From NCBI RefSeq assembly GCF_000150275.1, contig NW_002060945.1:2875172-2939171 (forward strand): a stretch of DNA of 64,000 nt. Direction: 5' to 3'. Position numbers and translations under genes: made by a program. The notes beneath the pieces were generated by a model. The model made no database searches. It saw only the letters and a list, made by a program, of their open reading frames with translations, and had not been told where the DNA came from. Shown one piece after another: positions 24,561-36,508 of the stretch (the stretch's first letter is position 1; the number at the start of each line of letters is the position of its first letter). This stretch comes from Trichoplax adhaerens (Eukaryota; Placozoa; Uniplacotomia; Trichoplacea; Trichoplacidae).

Positions 24561-27500
24561 ATAGTATTTGCAATGAATATAGCATTGGCTAATGGAATAT
24601 ATTAAAAAAAATCTACCCACCATAGACATACAATTTCTGCCCTTGCAATAGTTTCTATTACCTAGTATCTTATTAAAATCGCATATACTGTAGGCAATAA
24701 CTTATACGAGAGGTATATGGCTGCAAGCAATTCTTATAAAATGCAATATACTATTTAGCTATAGACTTCTGTATGCTCATAAAGCACATCAGGAAGGTAA
24801 AATTTCATTTCTTGTGCAACTAAATCCATTCATGATGAGTTTACTAAATTGACTGCTATGCACGATTATTAAGGGAGCTCTTACCAAGTTTCACATTGTT
24901 GTAGTATTAAACTGTATGTAGCTAACAGCAGTGTTTGATCATGCTTGTTCATATCTAAATTAAATATTTCAATGATTTCGTCGTATACAAAAGATTTGCT
25001 TAAAAACGTCATCAAAACATTGTCCAAAAAATATCGAAAGCTATAATCAAATTTCTAACCTAAACTTTAATTTTAATTCGCATCTCAAAGTATGCGTGTA
25101 CATGCGGTACTGTATAAAGCACCACAATAAAAACATCACAAATTCGTATTAAATAAGTTCCTTTACTTAGCTATATAACATATTAATTCCTGAAAGAATT
25201 GATTTTCATGAAATGAACATATCTTTTGAATAAGCTGATATGGAAAACAAAGATTTAATAATCTTCGCTGTAGGATATACCAATTTAAAACTAAAATCAG
25301 GTTCATTAAGCTACAAAAATTACTTCCAATACTAGCCAATAGTCATATTATCACAGAGATAACATACAAGTTTTCCACACTTCATTTACAAAAATAATCA
25401 ATAAAAGCAAAATGTTTGTTGTTGACGCCGCACAATCACGGAATAATGCTTGCTGAAATTCGTGTTTATTTGTGCCACTCTGTGTGATGTTAGCAGCAAC
25501 CCATAGTTCAGGATGATAGGTTCATTATATTACAACAATCTTAAACGATCGAGGATACTATTACGGTTCAATTTTAGGGGATTTTGAGCTTCTATTCCGA
25601 TGGCTGGCATTTCTAACATTCAGAAAATCTATATAAATGAAGATTATGTAAGTAGTAGCTCATATCATAGCTTATGAGAATTTCTGCTAATATAGTTTAA
25701 AGTGCAATTTTTCGAAATATAACAAGCACATTATGTATCCATAGGAATTATTCAATCAATTGCTACAGACATTGATCGTAGATATAATTTATATGCATAA
25801 TTAATTCAAGCACACTAAGATCTTGCAGATTTAGTTATACTAATACACTATAATGAGTAAAAAAATTAGGATGTTAATTAATAAACTTGTAAAAATATTG
25901 TATTATATTTATATGTATCAATTCTCAGTGATCACATAAATTCTTGCCCATGTGTACTACATAAAACTGTAAACTTTGAAATAATCGACATTACGAAATA
26001 TTAGATGGGACTATTACTCATATCGCCTTATGATAGTCTAAAATACAAGATATTAAAATTTCACTCTAATACAATATATAAATAAGCATTGTATTATATC
26101 CATTATAAATTCGAGAATATTTTAAGATATTACTTTAAGGCTCATTTTCTGTAGTTTAATAACAGTATATAGTTCTCTTAATAATTCTGCTCTCAATGTC
26201 AAATTGTTATAACCGTTTAATAGTCTATTGTTATTACTGATCAATCCTCAAATTCTGCTTCAATATGATTCTTTCTGTTGTATTTTAAATCTGGTAGATA
26301 AGGCCTTCATAGTAGAGTTTCGTTTAATGTTTACGAAACGTTAGTTGTTTCACTGATCCGTTCTTGTTTCAATTCAATAATGGATTCTTTTTCTCTGATG
26401 TACGATTATTCAATATTGATCTCATATTAGTGCTGTTAATTATTGAATCCCAAAGATTAAATGCTATTTCGTTCTAAAATTTCAAATCTAGCTGCTGTAA
26501 TACTTGCTTAATCTCACACAATATTCACCAAGCCTGATTAGAAAATTCTCAATCATCAAGATATTGTATTCAAAATTAATGGGTGTGCCACGTTGCATAC
26601 CTTATTCCTTCCATTGTTATCGTAAGTACAAATAGCGGAGAATTTCAAAAATTTTATTGTTATTTAGAAACTTTACAAATTATTAATTTTTCCCTTTTTT
26701 ACAACTCAAATTCTCTAAACGCGAGCTTTACCTTACGCTAGGAATGTTATTAAAAGGCCGCATTACATTATTTTGGTTGTTTCGCCAGTTACATTTACGA
26801 TATATAAACTATACACAATCCGTTATATTTATTCCTTACCGATTGAGATTTGTAATACACAATCTTTGATATTTACAAATGATTTACTACGCATTGTTGA
26901 CCTCTGGAAAAAATCATGATTTATTAACTACGATTAATACACTGTATTATACTTTAGTTTAAATAAATATATGAACTATACAAGTGATAAACCAATCACG
27001 AAATTCTAAGATTTGTAGAAAATTATAATTTTATTAGATCTAGATACAAAAACGTACTACGAACAGTTCTACTCTAACCGGATAATACTATTGGAAAGAC
27101 TATTAGAAAGTACTGCTGAATTTCTAAAATTCACTGCTTATATACTTTTTATTACTTCTGCACCTATAATCAGCATAGCTGCATCCTAACTTATTCTTAC
27201 AATTATTTAGGCTATATTTACATAATTAGCAAGATACGAATATACTACGGCGGATCATTTGCAATGTATTATGGTAACAGCCTTAGTATTTGTGCAGCTA
27301 TGTTTTCCAACTAGCCACAATACGATGAGTCATCCATACCATGGCGTTAGCGATTAAGCAACGGACTGTTGAGCTAGTAATATATGACCGTTACGCATCT
27401 ATTTCTGATTCTACCGTCAACAAAGACTCAATACCTTGTTGTATATGGTCATCTGTACTCTAACATAGAATCTTCATTTGCTGTCTATGGTTATGAGTTT

Positions 27501-28395
27501 ATAACTTGAGTATAGCCTATAATAAACATAGTTAGCCACACTATCGTAATTTGTACTAAATATGGCTAATAATCTGCAATCTAACACTGAATTTCGTTAC
27601 AACAAGTAAACTGTATTTACGCAAATTTTCAATTTAGTCTTTATTTGATCAAATTCGATATTGGAAATTGATACACATTTTGCAGTAGATATGTCCGCTG
27701 AGGCATGCAATGTTGCTCTATACTGATATTCAGTCAAACTGTTCAAATGTTAAGATTGTTAGTTCGATGCAAATTATTACATTACTACTGAATTTTGCAT
27801 TATTTAAATGCCTATAAACCGTACTATTCCCGTCTGCAAAGGGACAGTATGCTAAGCTAGAAAAATTAAACTGTTCATCAACATTTAACAAATCAATAAC
27901 TCCTCAGACATTTATACTGACACGTAATATATTTATATAAAAATATGCTATAACTTCACGTAAACACATGGAAAAAATAATAGCAGCAATTTTAGGCTTA
28001 CTATACTTATGTACTATCATAACAGAAAATTAACCCATGAATTAATGTATTGAATATTAATCTTGTTAAATATATATCAAAATAATATCTATGACATTAA
28101 TAATAACGAATCATATTATGAACAACTCAACGTTAACCTTGTAAGATCTCTTTACTTCACTTATATTTAATCAATTTGCCAGAATTAGCAAAACACTATC
28201 TTATGTCATAACAAGAATGGCCTATATAGATATAGCCTTCAAGTTCAAAAGGTTTATTAAACCACTATGCAAATCACGTTCTGGGAAATCCGTCGTAAAT
28301 CACTTCTCCTCCATCGTAAGAACAGTCGAAAGTGGATAAGATAAACTGGATAATCAATCATACATAGCCAATTTTCAATCAATCACAATTCCATA
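24561..28395. other. AT-rich intergenic DNA, nothing recognised
   Basis: Uniformly AT-rich with frequent stops in all frames. I see no exon-like segment, LTR end, tandem array or motif cluster. Confidence 0.5.
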
Positions 28396-28979
28396 TGTGA
28401 TGGAGGGTTCGATATCTCAGAGGATTGAGATTTAGTCGCCATTTACAATTATTACAACAAAGGGTTTATGAAAGTTATGCTTTATTGTAGGTTAGTAATG
28501 TGAAGTACAGTGAGGTAGTTACGGTAGATTAGCGTGCAAGCTGTCGTGAGTAACGAGTAGAAGTATTAGACTGTGAGAGACTAACTAGAAGACTAACTGA
28601 GAGGCTAATGATCTCTGAGGTAGAAATCGCCGGTATTTATAGTTTTAAAGATAGAGCACTTGCAGAGAATAGGATTGTGGAATTAGATACAACATATACC
28701 ATAACAGATTATAAAATAGCAGATGATTGTAGAAAACAGCGAGTACCGTAATAACTAAATACAGTAGTCTATATATGAATGTAGAGCAAGCGGACTGTAG
28801 ATCTGTCTAAATATAAGAGCAATACAACATGTCTATATTTAAGAGTAGAATATAGTTACAGTATATTCTAAATACACTACACCATACAAATCATATATCC
28901 AACAGTCTCTAGTCTATGTTCCTTACTTGAAAATAAGTCGAACCCAGAAACGATATCCGGCTAAGATAAACTGAATAAT
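28337..28979. repeat. 18-bp direct repeats flanking the LTR-like unit
   Basis: TAAGATAAACTGGATAAT at 28337-28354 and TAAGATAAACTGAATAAT at 28962-28979 differ at one position and bracket the LTR-like unit at 28396-28904. AGTCGAA also occurs shortly before each copy (28324 and 28936). They may be an old duplication around the insertion, parts of a nested element, or chance. Confidence 0.45.
28396..28904 (-). mobile_element. LTR-like unit, probable degenerate solo LTR (minus strand)
   Basis: Read on the minus strand the unit starts TGTTGGATATATG and ends CCCTCCATCACA, the TG...CA termini expected of an LTR, with a TGTTGGA start common in Copia-type elements. Inside, in the right order, are a TATA box (CTATAAATACC, plus positions 28632-28642), then about 150 bp later a poly(A) signal (CAATAAAG, plus 28480-28487). 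The composition is richer in G and in AG/CT repeats than the flanks. No 5-bp target-site duplication is visible at these ends, and no primer-binding site or coding region adjoins, so the ends are approximate or the element is rearranged. Confidence 0.5.
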
Positions 28980-30525
28980 TATCCTGATACTTAGGACTGT
29001 AGAATCGTTATGCAGATTAATATTACATTCTATAGTGCTTCGGACTTATAACTAGAGTAAGACTTAGCTAGGTAATACGGACACTACGTAAAAAATCGCT
29101 ACAGAAATAATACACCATCGGCAAAATAAACTAAGGTAGCCTTTTGAATATTTGTATATATGGTGTATAATAATCAGCAAAGTCAGAGATAAAACACTAT
29201 GGCTTCGCGTGGTATCATAACTTATCATTTATAAACGTTTCTATGTACTGTACGTTAACCGCTGAAAGAATTATTTTTCGAAGGTAGTTTCAATATTTAT
29301 ATAAGTTTGATCATCACAGTACCTCTATGAACAGTGTACATGTCGTGCAATCTTTAGAACTTAATACTAAAATTTTAAGAGACTGAAGAGCCATTTAAGT
29401 AGAAATAAAAGTAATTAAAGTAATATAGCTAAACTCTACGAGGTAATCTAATCATTAAAATCATTTCGTTTCTGGAGATAAAAAACTTGAAATAAAATTC
29501 GAGTATTACGGTACTAGTGGATTCTCATTATAAGAGCTATCGAGAATGATACCTAACATATTTTAAAATACTCCTTATAAGGTCAGCAGGGTAAATAAAA
29601 ATAGTGACATCGTAAAATTTTCAGCCGCTAAACTCGACTTCAATTTGACAGACATTACTAATATGTACAAAAAGAAACATAAAAGACTGTGGTATTAAAT
29701 CAACTGCATTATAATTCTCAATCCGTGCTAACAATGCTACCGACTTAGACCTGCCTACCGTTAATTATACTCTCTGCATATGCATACGTGTAAAACTGTA
29801 AAATCAGCCACCAATCACACAACAAGTTGTTTTGAAACAGCGTATTGGCCTAATTATTTTTATTAGGCTAAAGTAGAGGCTTAATATTGCCTATATTATG
29901 GTATAAGGTATATCCCGTATTATTAAGTGATATATGCCCATGTGGCATCAAATTTTATCACATATCTTTCGATTCTTTATTAAAATAAGGGAATATATAC
30001 TGCTAAGTCATGTAATAAAATCATACCTCATTATACTAGAAACTCAATTATCATTTCATCAAGCCTAGTTTAAAGACAGTAAAAGTGAGCCAATTTACGC
30101 TAAGAAAAATGCTCTATGATGACTTCTTCATTTGGTCACAGAAATAAAGAAATTAAGGACTTCAAATTTCGTCTTAAATTATAAGGGATACTGATCAAAC
30201 CGGTGGCAATCATAAACATTTGCCACATTATGAAATCATCATCAGTTTACAATATGCGGGAATAGTAAATTCAGTAGAAAATTCGCATTGATTTTACTCA
30301 AACTGGTGGATACAAAATTTGCATCCGTTGCTAGTGGTACATATTTAAGTAACAATACAACAGGAAATTAAAGATAGGACCAAAGATTTATTATCGTAAG
30401 GTAAATTTCAGTAATTTCGTGTGAGTAAAAAGTTTGCCTTAAAATCTGTACACAAATTCATAATGGTGCCTGGTCAAATTTTTTAAATACTACTACAAAA
30501 AAAATGAATAAAAAATGATAACTAC
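28905..30525. other. AT-rich intergenic DNA, nothing recognised
   Basis: Apart from the second 18-bp direct repeat at 28962 and one ATGTACTGTAC word near 29243, I see no gene, repeat or motif cluster. Confidence 0.45.
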
Positions 30526-31354
30526 CTTCCGCGATCACAATTATGTGATGGTCGTGTGAACCACTTTGAATGCCCAATACACGGGCACCGAAAATATCTA
30601 TCAAAATGGAATCAATCACCGGAGATTTTACTAAGCAGCTGGCTATTTTCCTAATGAGATTGAAAAAAATTTGCATTACTTACATAATACAAATTAAATC
30701 TATCAAACGACCTCATGAATAGAGATACATACATTTGAGATGTACATTCATTGAATAATTACCGAGAAAATGCATTAAAATAATCCCGCGTTTATTATCG
30801 TCTGATCTCATCCTATGCGGCTCTACAGATATGCAGCCTTAGTTTCACGACAGTTCATTTCGGATACACAGCAATTAATTAATTAACAAAATAACTTAGG
30901 CTGCCATCATGATATGTAGTAAAACTCATAGCTTTTGAAGAATTATCAAACGAACAATCAACTAAGGATTTATATAGATGTGGTATAAATTCTTATTCTA
31001 ATGATTCTAATCTTAACGTTATTGAATTTAAACTATTTGATGCCACAACAAATGTGATGTTTATCCAACAAGAATTAGTTTCTAAAAGCAAGAATTTCAA
31101 TAAGGTTCATTTTTATACCATAAAATACCCTGCTGCTGTTTATTCTCTCACCGAATATCACCGATAACAATACAGAATATTCCCATCATTATAAACTGCA
31201 ATATCAAACAATCAAATTGTAGAATTGTGTAAAGAAAGATCTCATTATGTTTACGATAATACGGAGATAATGAATACTTCCCTATTCTATCCACCTGATA
31301 GCATACCCGACCTCTCGCTCGAAGATTATATAAATGACTATTTAAAACTACCAT
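30526..31354 (-). CDS. Tentative three-exon gene fragment, membrane-like, unidentified
   Basis: On the minus strand three segments join in phase: 31354-31295 (20 codons from an ATG, ending CYQ, donor GTGGAT), 31195-31152 (acceptor TATTGCAG; FIMMGIFCIVIGDIR, donor GTGAGA) and 30650-30526 (acceptor CTCATTAG; reading KIASCLVKS, then SILIDIFGARVLGIQSGS, then DHHIIVIAEG, donor GTAGTT). Introns would be 99 and 501 bases. Both joins keep the frame and remove stops, and the middle exon is strongly hydrophobic. The last segment has unusually balanced codons for this region. I do not recognise the protein and found neither a convincing 5' nor 3' continuation. Splice-like words are common in AT-rich DNA, so this could be chance. 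Confidence 0.25.
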
Positions 31355-31461
31355 TGTTCAATTCTTTCTATATATTAAATTACTAATAGCTAATCAACTT
31401 TCTAACATGAACATTCCTATTAATTTAGGGATACGAAATCAGGTGAAAAAGTTTCACATTA

Positions 31462-31489
31462 GTGGGAAAATTATTGAATAAGTTCCCAC
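31462..31489. promoter_or_regulatory. Inverted pair of Su(H)/RBPJ-like sites
   Basis: GTGGGAA at 31462-31468 faces TTCCCAC at 31483-31489 with a 14-bp gap. This is the orientation of the Su(H) paired site of Notch target genes, where the gap is usually 15-17 bp. It lies about 4.5 kb upstream of ASC-2. The gap being one base short lowers confidence. Confidence 0.35.
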
Positions 31490-32809
31490 CCCTTTATCTA
31501 CTATTCTTAGTTCTGTTAGCATAAAATTATAAAGTAGATATGTATTATTAATGGTAATATGTTTACTTTTAATGGTATGGTGTGAGGCGACTATGAGGTA
31601 AATAACCAAAAGTGCTCATAGATAGGAGCAAGTTTATAATAAGCAATGCTATAGCTTTGGAACTGGGAAATTGCTATTAATCCTTGAATAACAGTCATAA
31701 TGCTAGCTAGCTTCAATGCTGTTGTAACTTTTTACTACCTACAGTATTCAGGTATAACCAAGAAATAATGTGATAAGGTATCTCGAAATGCCACTTTAAC
31801 GATTACTTAAGATGTAATACTTTAAAAGTAGAAATAGTTAAGGATACTCTTTAGGTTATATTTGAAGAGATGTATTATTTTAAAGTTAGAACTACTTAAT
31901 CAAAAAATATTAGCATTTTGTCGGAAACTACTACTAACTACTTGCTTAAATAAGATAGGAAAAAGATAGAAAGTTTGATACTTGAAGATAACTTAGAAGT
32001 CATTATTGATTGTATGCATATTTTGATTTGATAACGACCAAAGTAATATAAATATTAAAATATAACGATTTCAAGCCACTCTGAAGTGGTTGAAAACCAA
32101 TCACCTATCCAATTCTGATATAAAATTTCCTTCATATGATCAATTGCTGATAAACTGATTTCCTATTCCATATAAGTATTCAATCAATTCAATTATACCG
32201 TGTTGTATTACAGTATACAGTATACTTAATCTATAGTAATCTGTTATACCGATCGTGTATCCAATTTTGATACAATGTATCCTTACCATAAGAGTTTCGA
32301 TTATATAATCGATATTATTCCATGAAAGGCCTCAAATTATTTTAGATACGTGTCTATTCTAGAGCAGAAATTACAACCCGGATTGTGTTTCTTAGTCCAT
32401 TAAGATATAACCTGCATATTATTTCGCATAATAAATCCTTTCTAAATTCAATTTTCAATGTAGACATTTAATCTCATTTTATGCACACGAATTACAACTC
32501 TAACAATCTATCCAATTCTACTAGCAAACAGCTCTAGCAAAAAACCTTCCAAAACTCGAGAGCACGTTCCATATCCACAAGCAATATTAACACCTAATCC
32601 GTTCCATGCTCATTCTTTTACAACTTTAATTGTAGCCGTCGAATCCTGACAGTATATCTCTTCCATTAAAAAAAATATGATATTAATTCGATATTCTCTT
32701 TCTCAGCGACATTTAACTATTTCTAAATTATTCTAAAATCATCAATTAGAAAGATGCGAAAATTATTCCATTGATTTTTGATTATTTATTTTAGAATTTT
32801 GTTTGGAGC

Positions 32810-33195
32810 TGGAATGGACAAGAATCACGCATGCGTCGAATGCAATGAACAATAGACAATCATTTCTGGAATGTATCATTACGCGTGCGCGATGAAGTTT
32901 TACGTCTCGCTTTCATTTCTTCAACCACTTGCACTTTTACTATTATGTTTTCAATGTGAAAATGATAGAAATATCAGCTCCGTATCGTTTAAGATGACTC
33001 TATCCAGCACTGAGAATTACTTTCTCCCTTAGAGAGGATGGCAAGTGTACGGAAATATTATTCGATTCCGGTTATTTATAAAGCTAGTTTCCTCCCACAC
33101 ATACCATCATTGCGATGGAGCTGTTATCGCTAGTCGGCGAAACTAAGTTCGAGTCGATAAATTGTTGCTGTTTTCTCATTATTATGGGAATTTAA
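32810..33195 (+). promoter_or_regulatory. Promoter-like patch with CpG palindromes, TATA box and 26-codon frame
   Basis: The palindrome ACGCATGCGT (32827-32836) and ACGCGTGCGCG (32881-32891) give a local CpG spike. Downstream a TATA-like TTTATAAAG (33075-33083) precedes an ATG at 33115 that opens a 26-codon frame to TAA 33193 (MELLSLVGETKFESINCCC, then FLIIMGI). The arrangement resembles a core promoter with a short leader, but the peptide has no known match and could be random or a first exon. Confidence 0.25.
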
Positions 33196-35935
33196 TTAAA
33201 CTCCAGGATGTTGATTATCAAGACGAAAGGATAAAAAGTAGATAACAATAATCACTTCGTCTGTTTTATTTAGCTCAATAACGACAATCATTGGCAACTG
33301 AATAATAAATGTTAGAGTCGAAGATAGTCTGTATTCAAACAATACATAACCTTATAATAATAGATAAAGATGAAAATATGTTGCAGTGGGTTGGGTAGGG
33401 ATAAAATAGTTGACATTGTTTCTCACAGAAAAGTTACCTATCCGTTGATCCTTTTCATCGAACAAAGACAGTCAATTTCTCTATCGATTCTATTCTCAAC
33501 TGCAGTCTGACTTAATCATCTAGCCTAACCAATTCAATAGATAAAAATACTGAAAGATAATTTTGATCTATGTTCATTAATCAAAAGCTATTGTCATGAT
33601 GCCTATTGTTGACATATAAGCAACATTAGGTATATAAGGAAGATCTCAGTAAGGTAAATTATTACTTTTAAATTGTTGAGTATTTCACTTTCATCCTTTT
33701 AGTTCTATACCCAGCGGATAGTTTCAAATCAACTTCGGAATTTCTTCACTGACGCTAATTCTAATCAAGAACTATTTTTCCTATAAAATAGGAAATTTTC
33801 TATCTTTATCCAATTAACGCGATCGCTCACAATTAATTAATCTCATCGCCAAGTTTATCAGACAGATTATCGATCTTACTGGTCCCAATTATGTAAGTAG
33901 AATGTTGTTGATTTAATTTAATAAAGATGCAAGCAGTACCTTGAATAAGTCTAGTAAGTAGATAGCCTTGTCTTCGTCATCCAAAGTGCAATTATTTTAT
34001 TGTCCAGCACCTAGAGGAATATGACAAGGTGCATAGCCGAAAAAAATTTTGAATTAAGTTTTCTTGACTGTTTGAATATCATAACAAACAGTCAAGAGCG
34101 ATGACAGATCAACATCAACTTATTCTTACTTTAACGAATTTTAAGTTCATTTTGATAGCTAATCATTAAAATTACATTATCCTTTTTAGTAAATTTGCAA
34201 TTAAATGGCTTTAAACTCCTCAATAAACGCGTAGATTCGTAGTTCTATTCATAGAATATTATCTCAATCATGGAATGTTATCTATACTAGCTCTACATAA
34301 AAAATATACATATATCAGACTCGTAATGCAGTCATATTTTTTTTCACTAAATTGACAGCCGTACTAAATAACTATGCCTAAACATTAATAAGAGCGTGTA
34401 GCACTCAACATCATGTTACGGTACTTAGTTGTTGCAAAATTAAAATTATCTAATGGTTCGATTGTCTACTATAAGCTAAAAATCATCCTCTATCTAAGCT
34501 TTTCTTTAAAATTAAAATTTTCCAGCTACGATACACGTATTAAATCAGGTGTAGGTTAATCCGATTTTATAAAGATTGCACGTAAATCAAGAAAATTACG
34601 CAACCTAATATGCAAAGGCTTTCGTTCTTATACTATCGAAAAATTCATCATCTACTATTAATTATAGATCATCTTCAATCAAGATTTTAGAGATTTTTCA
34701 TGCTATGATACACGTGTTACAAAAAGTTAAACACAAATCTGATTTCTATATACAGTAAATTTTCTCAGTCATTTCATTTTCTATCATTATCAAGCTTCCC
34801 TAGTCATAAATAATATAGTTAATATTACTAAAACAACTTCATATAAAGATTAGTGAAAGTGACTAGTATCCAATATAACAACAATATCACAAGAGAAATT
34901 AAGACTGCAGTAACTCTCACAATCAAATCATACCAATAAAGTTTCTCGAGTAGCCGTAAAGAAGTAAATTTTTATAGCAGTTTAACCATTCCTCTCATAA
35001 CTTGATATCATTATCTACTACGATAATCATCGTAAATTCTCTAAATTTATCAATATCTTTTGAAACTCATTTTAAGCCTCAATGTGCCAGTTACTTAATT
35101 TATATTTGTATCTAGCTGATATGATAACATTATAACACGATAAATTAATATTACTGCACTTCTCATAACCTAATGATGCGAACAAAAATCTCAATAGCTA
35201 ATAAAAAATAGATTTTCTGATTTAACAATTTTCATAAGGCTTATACGGCTCTAACCATCGGCATGACGAGAAAAGTTAATTTGCTTACTATATCAACCAC
35301 AATAGAAACTAGACTAGGCAACATAGACCTAATTATATTAAAGAATGACGTTTCGGTCAACTTCTTTAGTAAATATGATAAAAATTTAATTCGTCACTGC
35401 TTCATAAATCGAATAATACCTCTGTTTTAAAACTACGAGTAATCAATCAATCGATCACATCAACCAGATTACCGTAAATTTCCATTTCTCGTTAGCAAGA
35501 AAATAGAACTTTCTTTTATATAATACTACATAAATACTATTGCTAAATTTTAACTGTTTCGATATGCTGTAAGTAATGGAAAATCTTGCATACCTACGGC
35601 TTTTTACGGATTATTGATATTCAAAGCGATCGAACTGAAATCAATTTATTTTGAATTACCTTCGTAGTTTTAAATTTTCCTGTATTGTCGCTATACACTG
35701 CTAATATTTTTGAATGCAATGGTACAGTATATATCATAGTAAATTTAAACTTCTGCTTTGTATTTGATTTACATACAAAATAAATGAAAATATTGAAACA
35801 AATTGATCATAATCATCCTTTTTCAAAGTAATGTAACGATCTTCTAATCTTACCTCTCACTAATTAAATTTTATTTTTGTTAAATGATTAGTGCTTCCAA
35901 AATATTGCATCATTCAAGCATACCGTTGTCTATTT

Positions 35936-36508
35936 ATGAAAATATCCATTAAAGAAAGAAACGAACTAATAAACATGAATCCATTATCCGTAGATTCCAT
36001 ATCACCGGTCGATTCCGACTCTAATCTCTCGCAATATTCATTTACAAATTCATCGATACCTTCAATATCATCATCAAAAACGTCGACAACAATTACAATG
36101 AATCAATCAGATCCATGTTTAGATACATCTTCAGGATATTTACCAAATCATCAATCAAACCAATTTGTCCTTTCTTCATACCAAAATGATGAAGAAGAGA
36201 CTACAGTGCACCTGAACAATCAATCGAAGCGTAAACATTTGAAAAAATCGAAATCTAAAGAATCTGTTACGGCCAAACGGCGCAATGAGCGAGAGCGACG
36301 CCGTGTCCAATTGGTTAATGATGGCTTTAGTGAATTACGCAAGCATGTCCCAACAGATTCCGAAAATCGCAAATTATCGAAGGTCAAAACTTTAAGATCG
36401 GCTATAGAATACATCAAACAATTGCAATCGCTACTAGAAAAGCAAACTGTTCCAGAAGCACCTAGAAGAAAAGTTTATGCTCGTGTATGTCAAATACCTA
36501 CAGCATAA
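35936..36508 (+). CDS. ascl: ASC-2: achaete-scute family bHLH factor
   Basis: Intronless. The first in-frame ATG gives 190 residues. A second ATG at 35975, in the better context AAACATG, would give 177 residues, and either may be used. The bHLH domain spans residues 115-170 (190-residue numbering): [14 protein letters not shown], helix 1 to RKHVP, loop TDSENR, helix 2 [19 protein letters not shown]. The VQLVN and EYI signature is closest to the ASCL1/2 and Drosophila achaete-scute side of the family. The N-terminus is Ser-rich ([13 protein letters not shown]) with a stretch of acidic residues before a basic patch ([13 protein letters not shown]) that probably serves nuclear import. The tail is a basic 20-residue extension ending VCQIPTA, lacking the vertebrate ASCL1 C-terminal motif. 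DNA-binding activator or repressor on E-boxes, expected to pair with an E-protein. Confidence 0.93.
   Translation: MKISIKERNELINMNPLSVDSISPVDSDSNLSQYSFTNSSIPSISSSKTSTTITMNQSDPCLDTSSGYLPNHQSNQFVLSSYQNDEEETTVHLNNQSKRKHLKKSKSKESVTAKRRNERERRRVQLVNDGFSELRKHVPTDSENRKLSKVKTLRSAIEYIKQLQSLLEKQTVPEAPRRKVYARVCQIPTA

Larger units (their letters stand above)
31355..35935. other. Intergenic region upstream of ASC-2
   Basis: No gene recognised. It contains the paired Su(H)-like sites at 31462-31489 and a GC-richer patch at 32.81-33.20 kb, both listed separately. The remainder is AT-rich and is the natural place for ASC-2 upstream control elements. Confidence 0.5.

Noticed and set aside
28405-28425. GGTTCGATATC resembling a tRNA T-loop
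   Set aside because: No pairing T-stem, A box, anticodon arm or acceptor stem. It lies in the end of the LTR-like unit.
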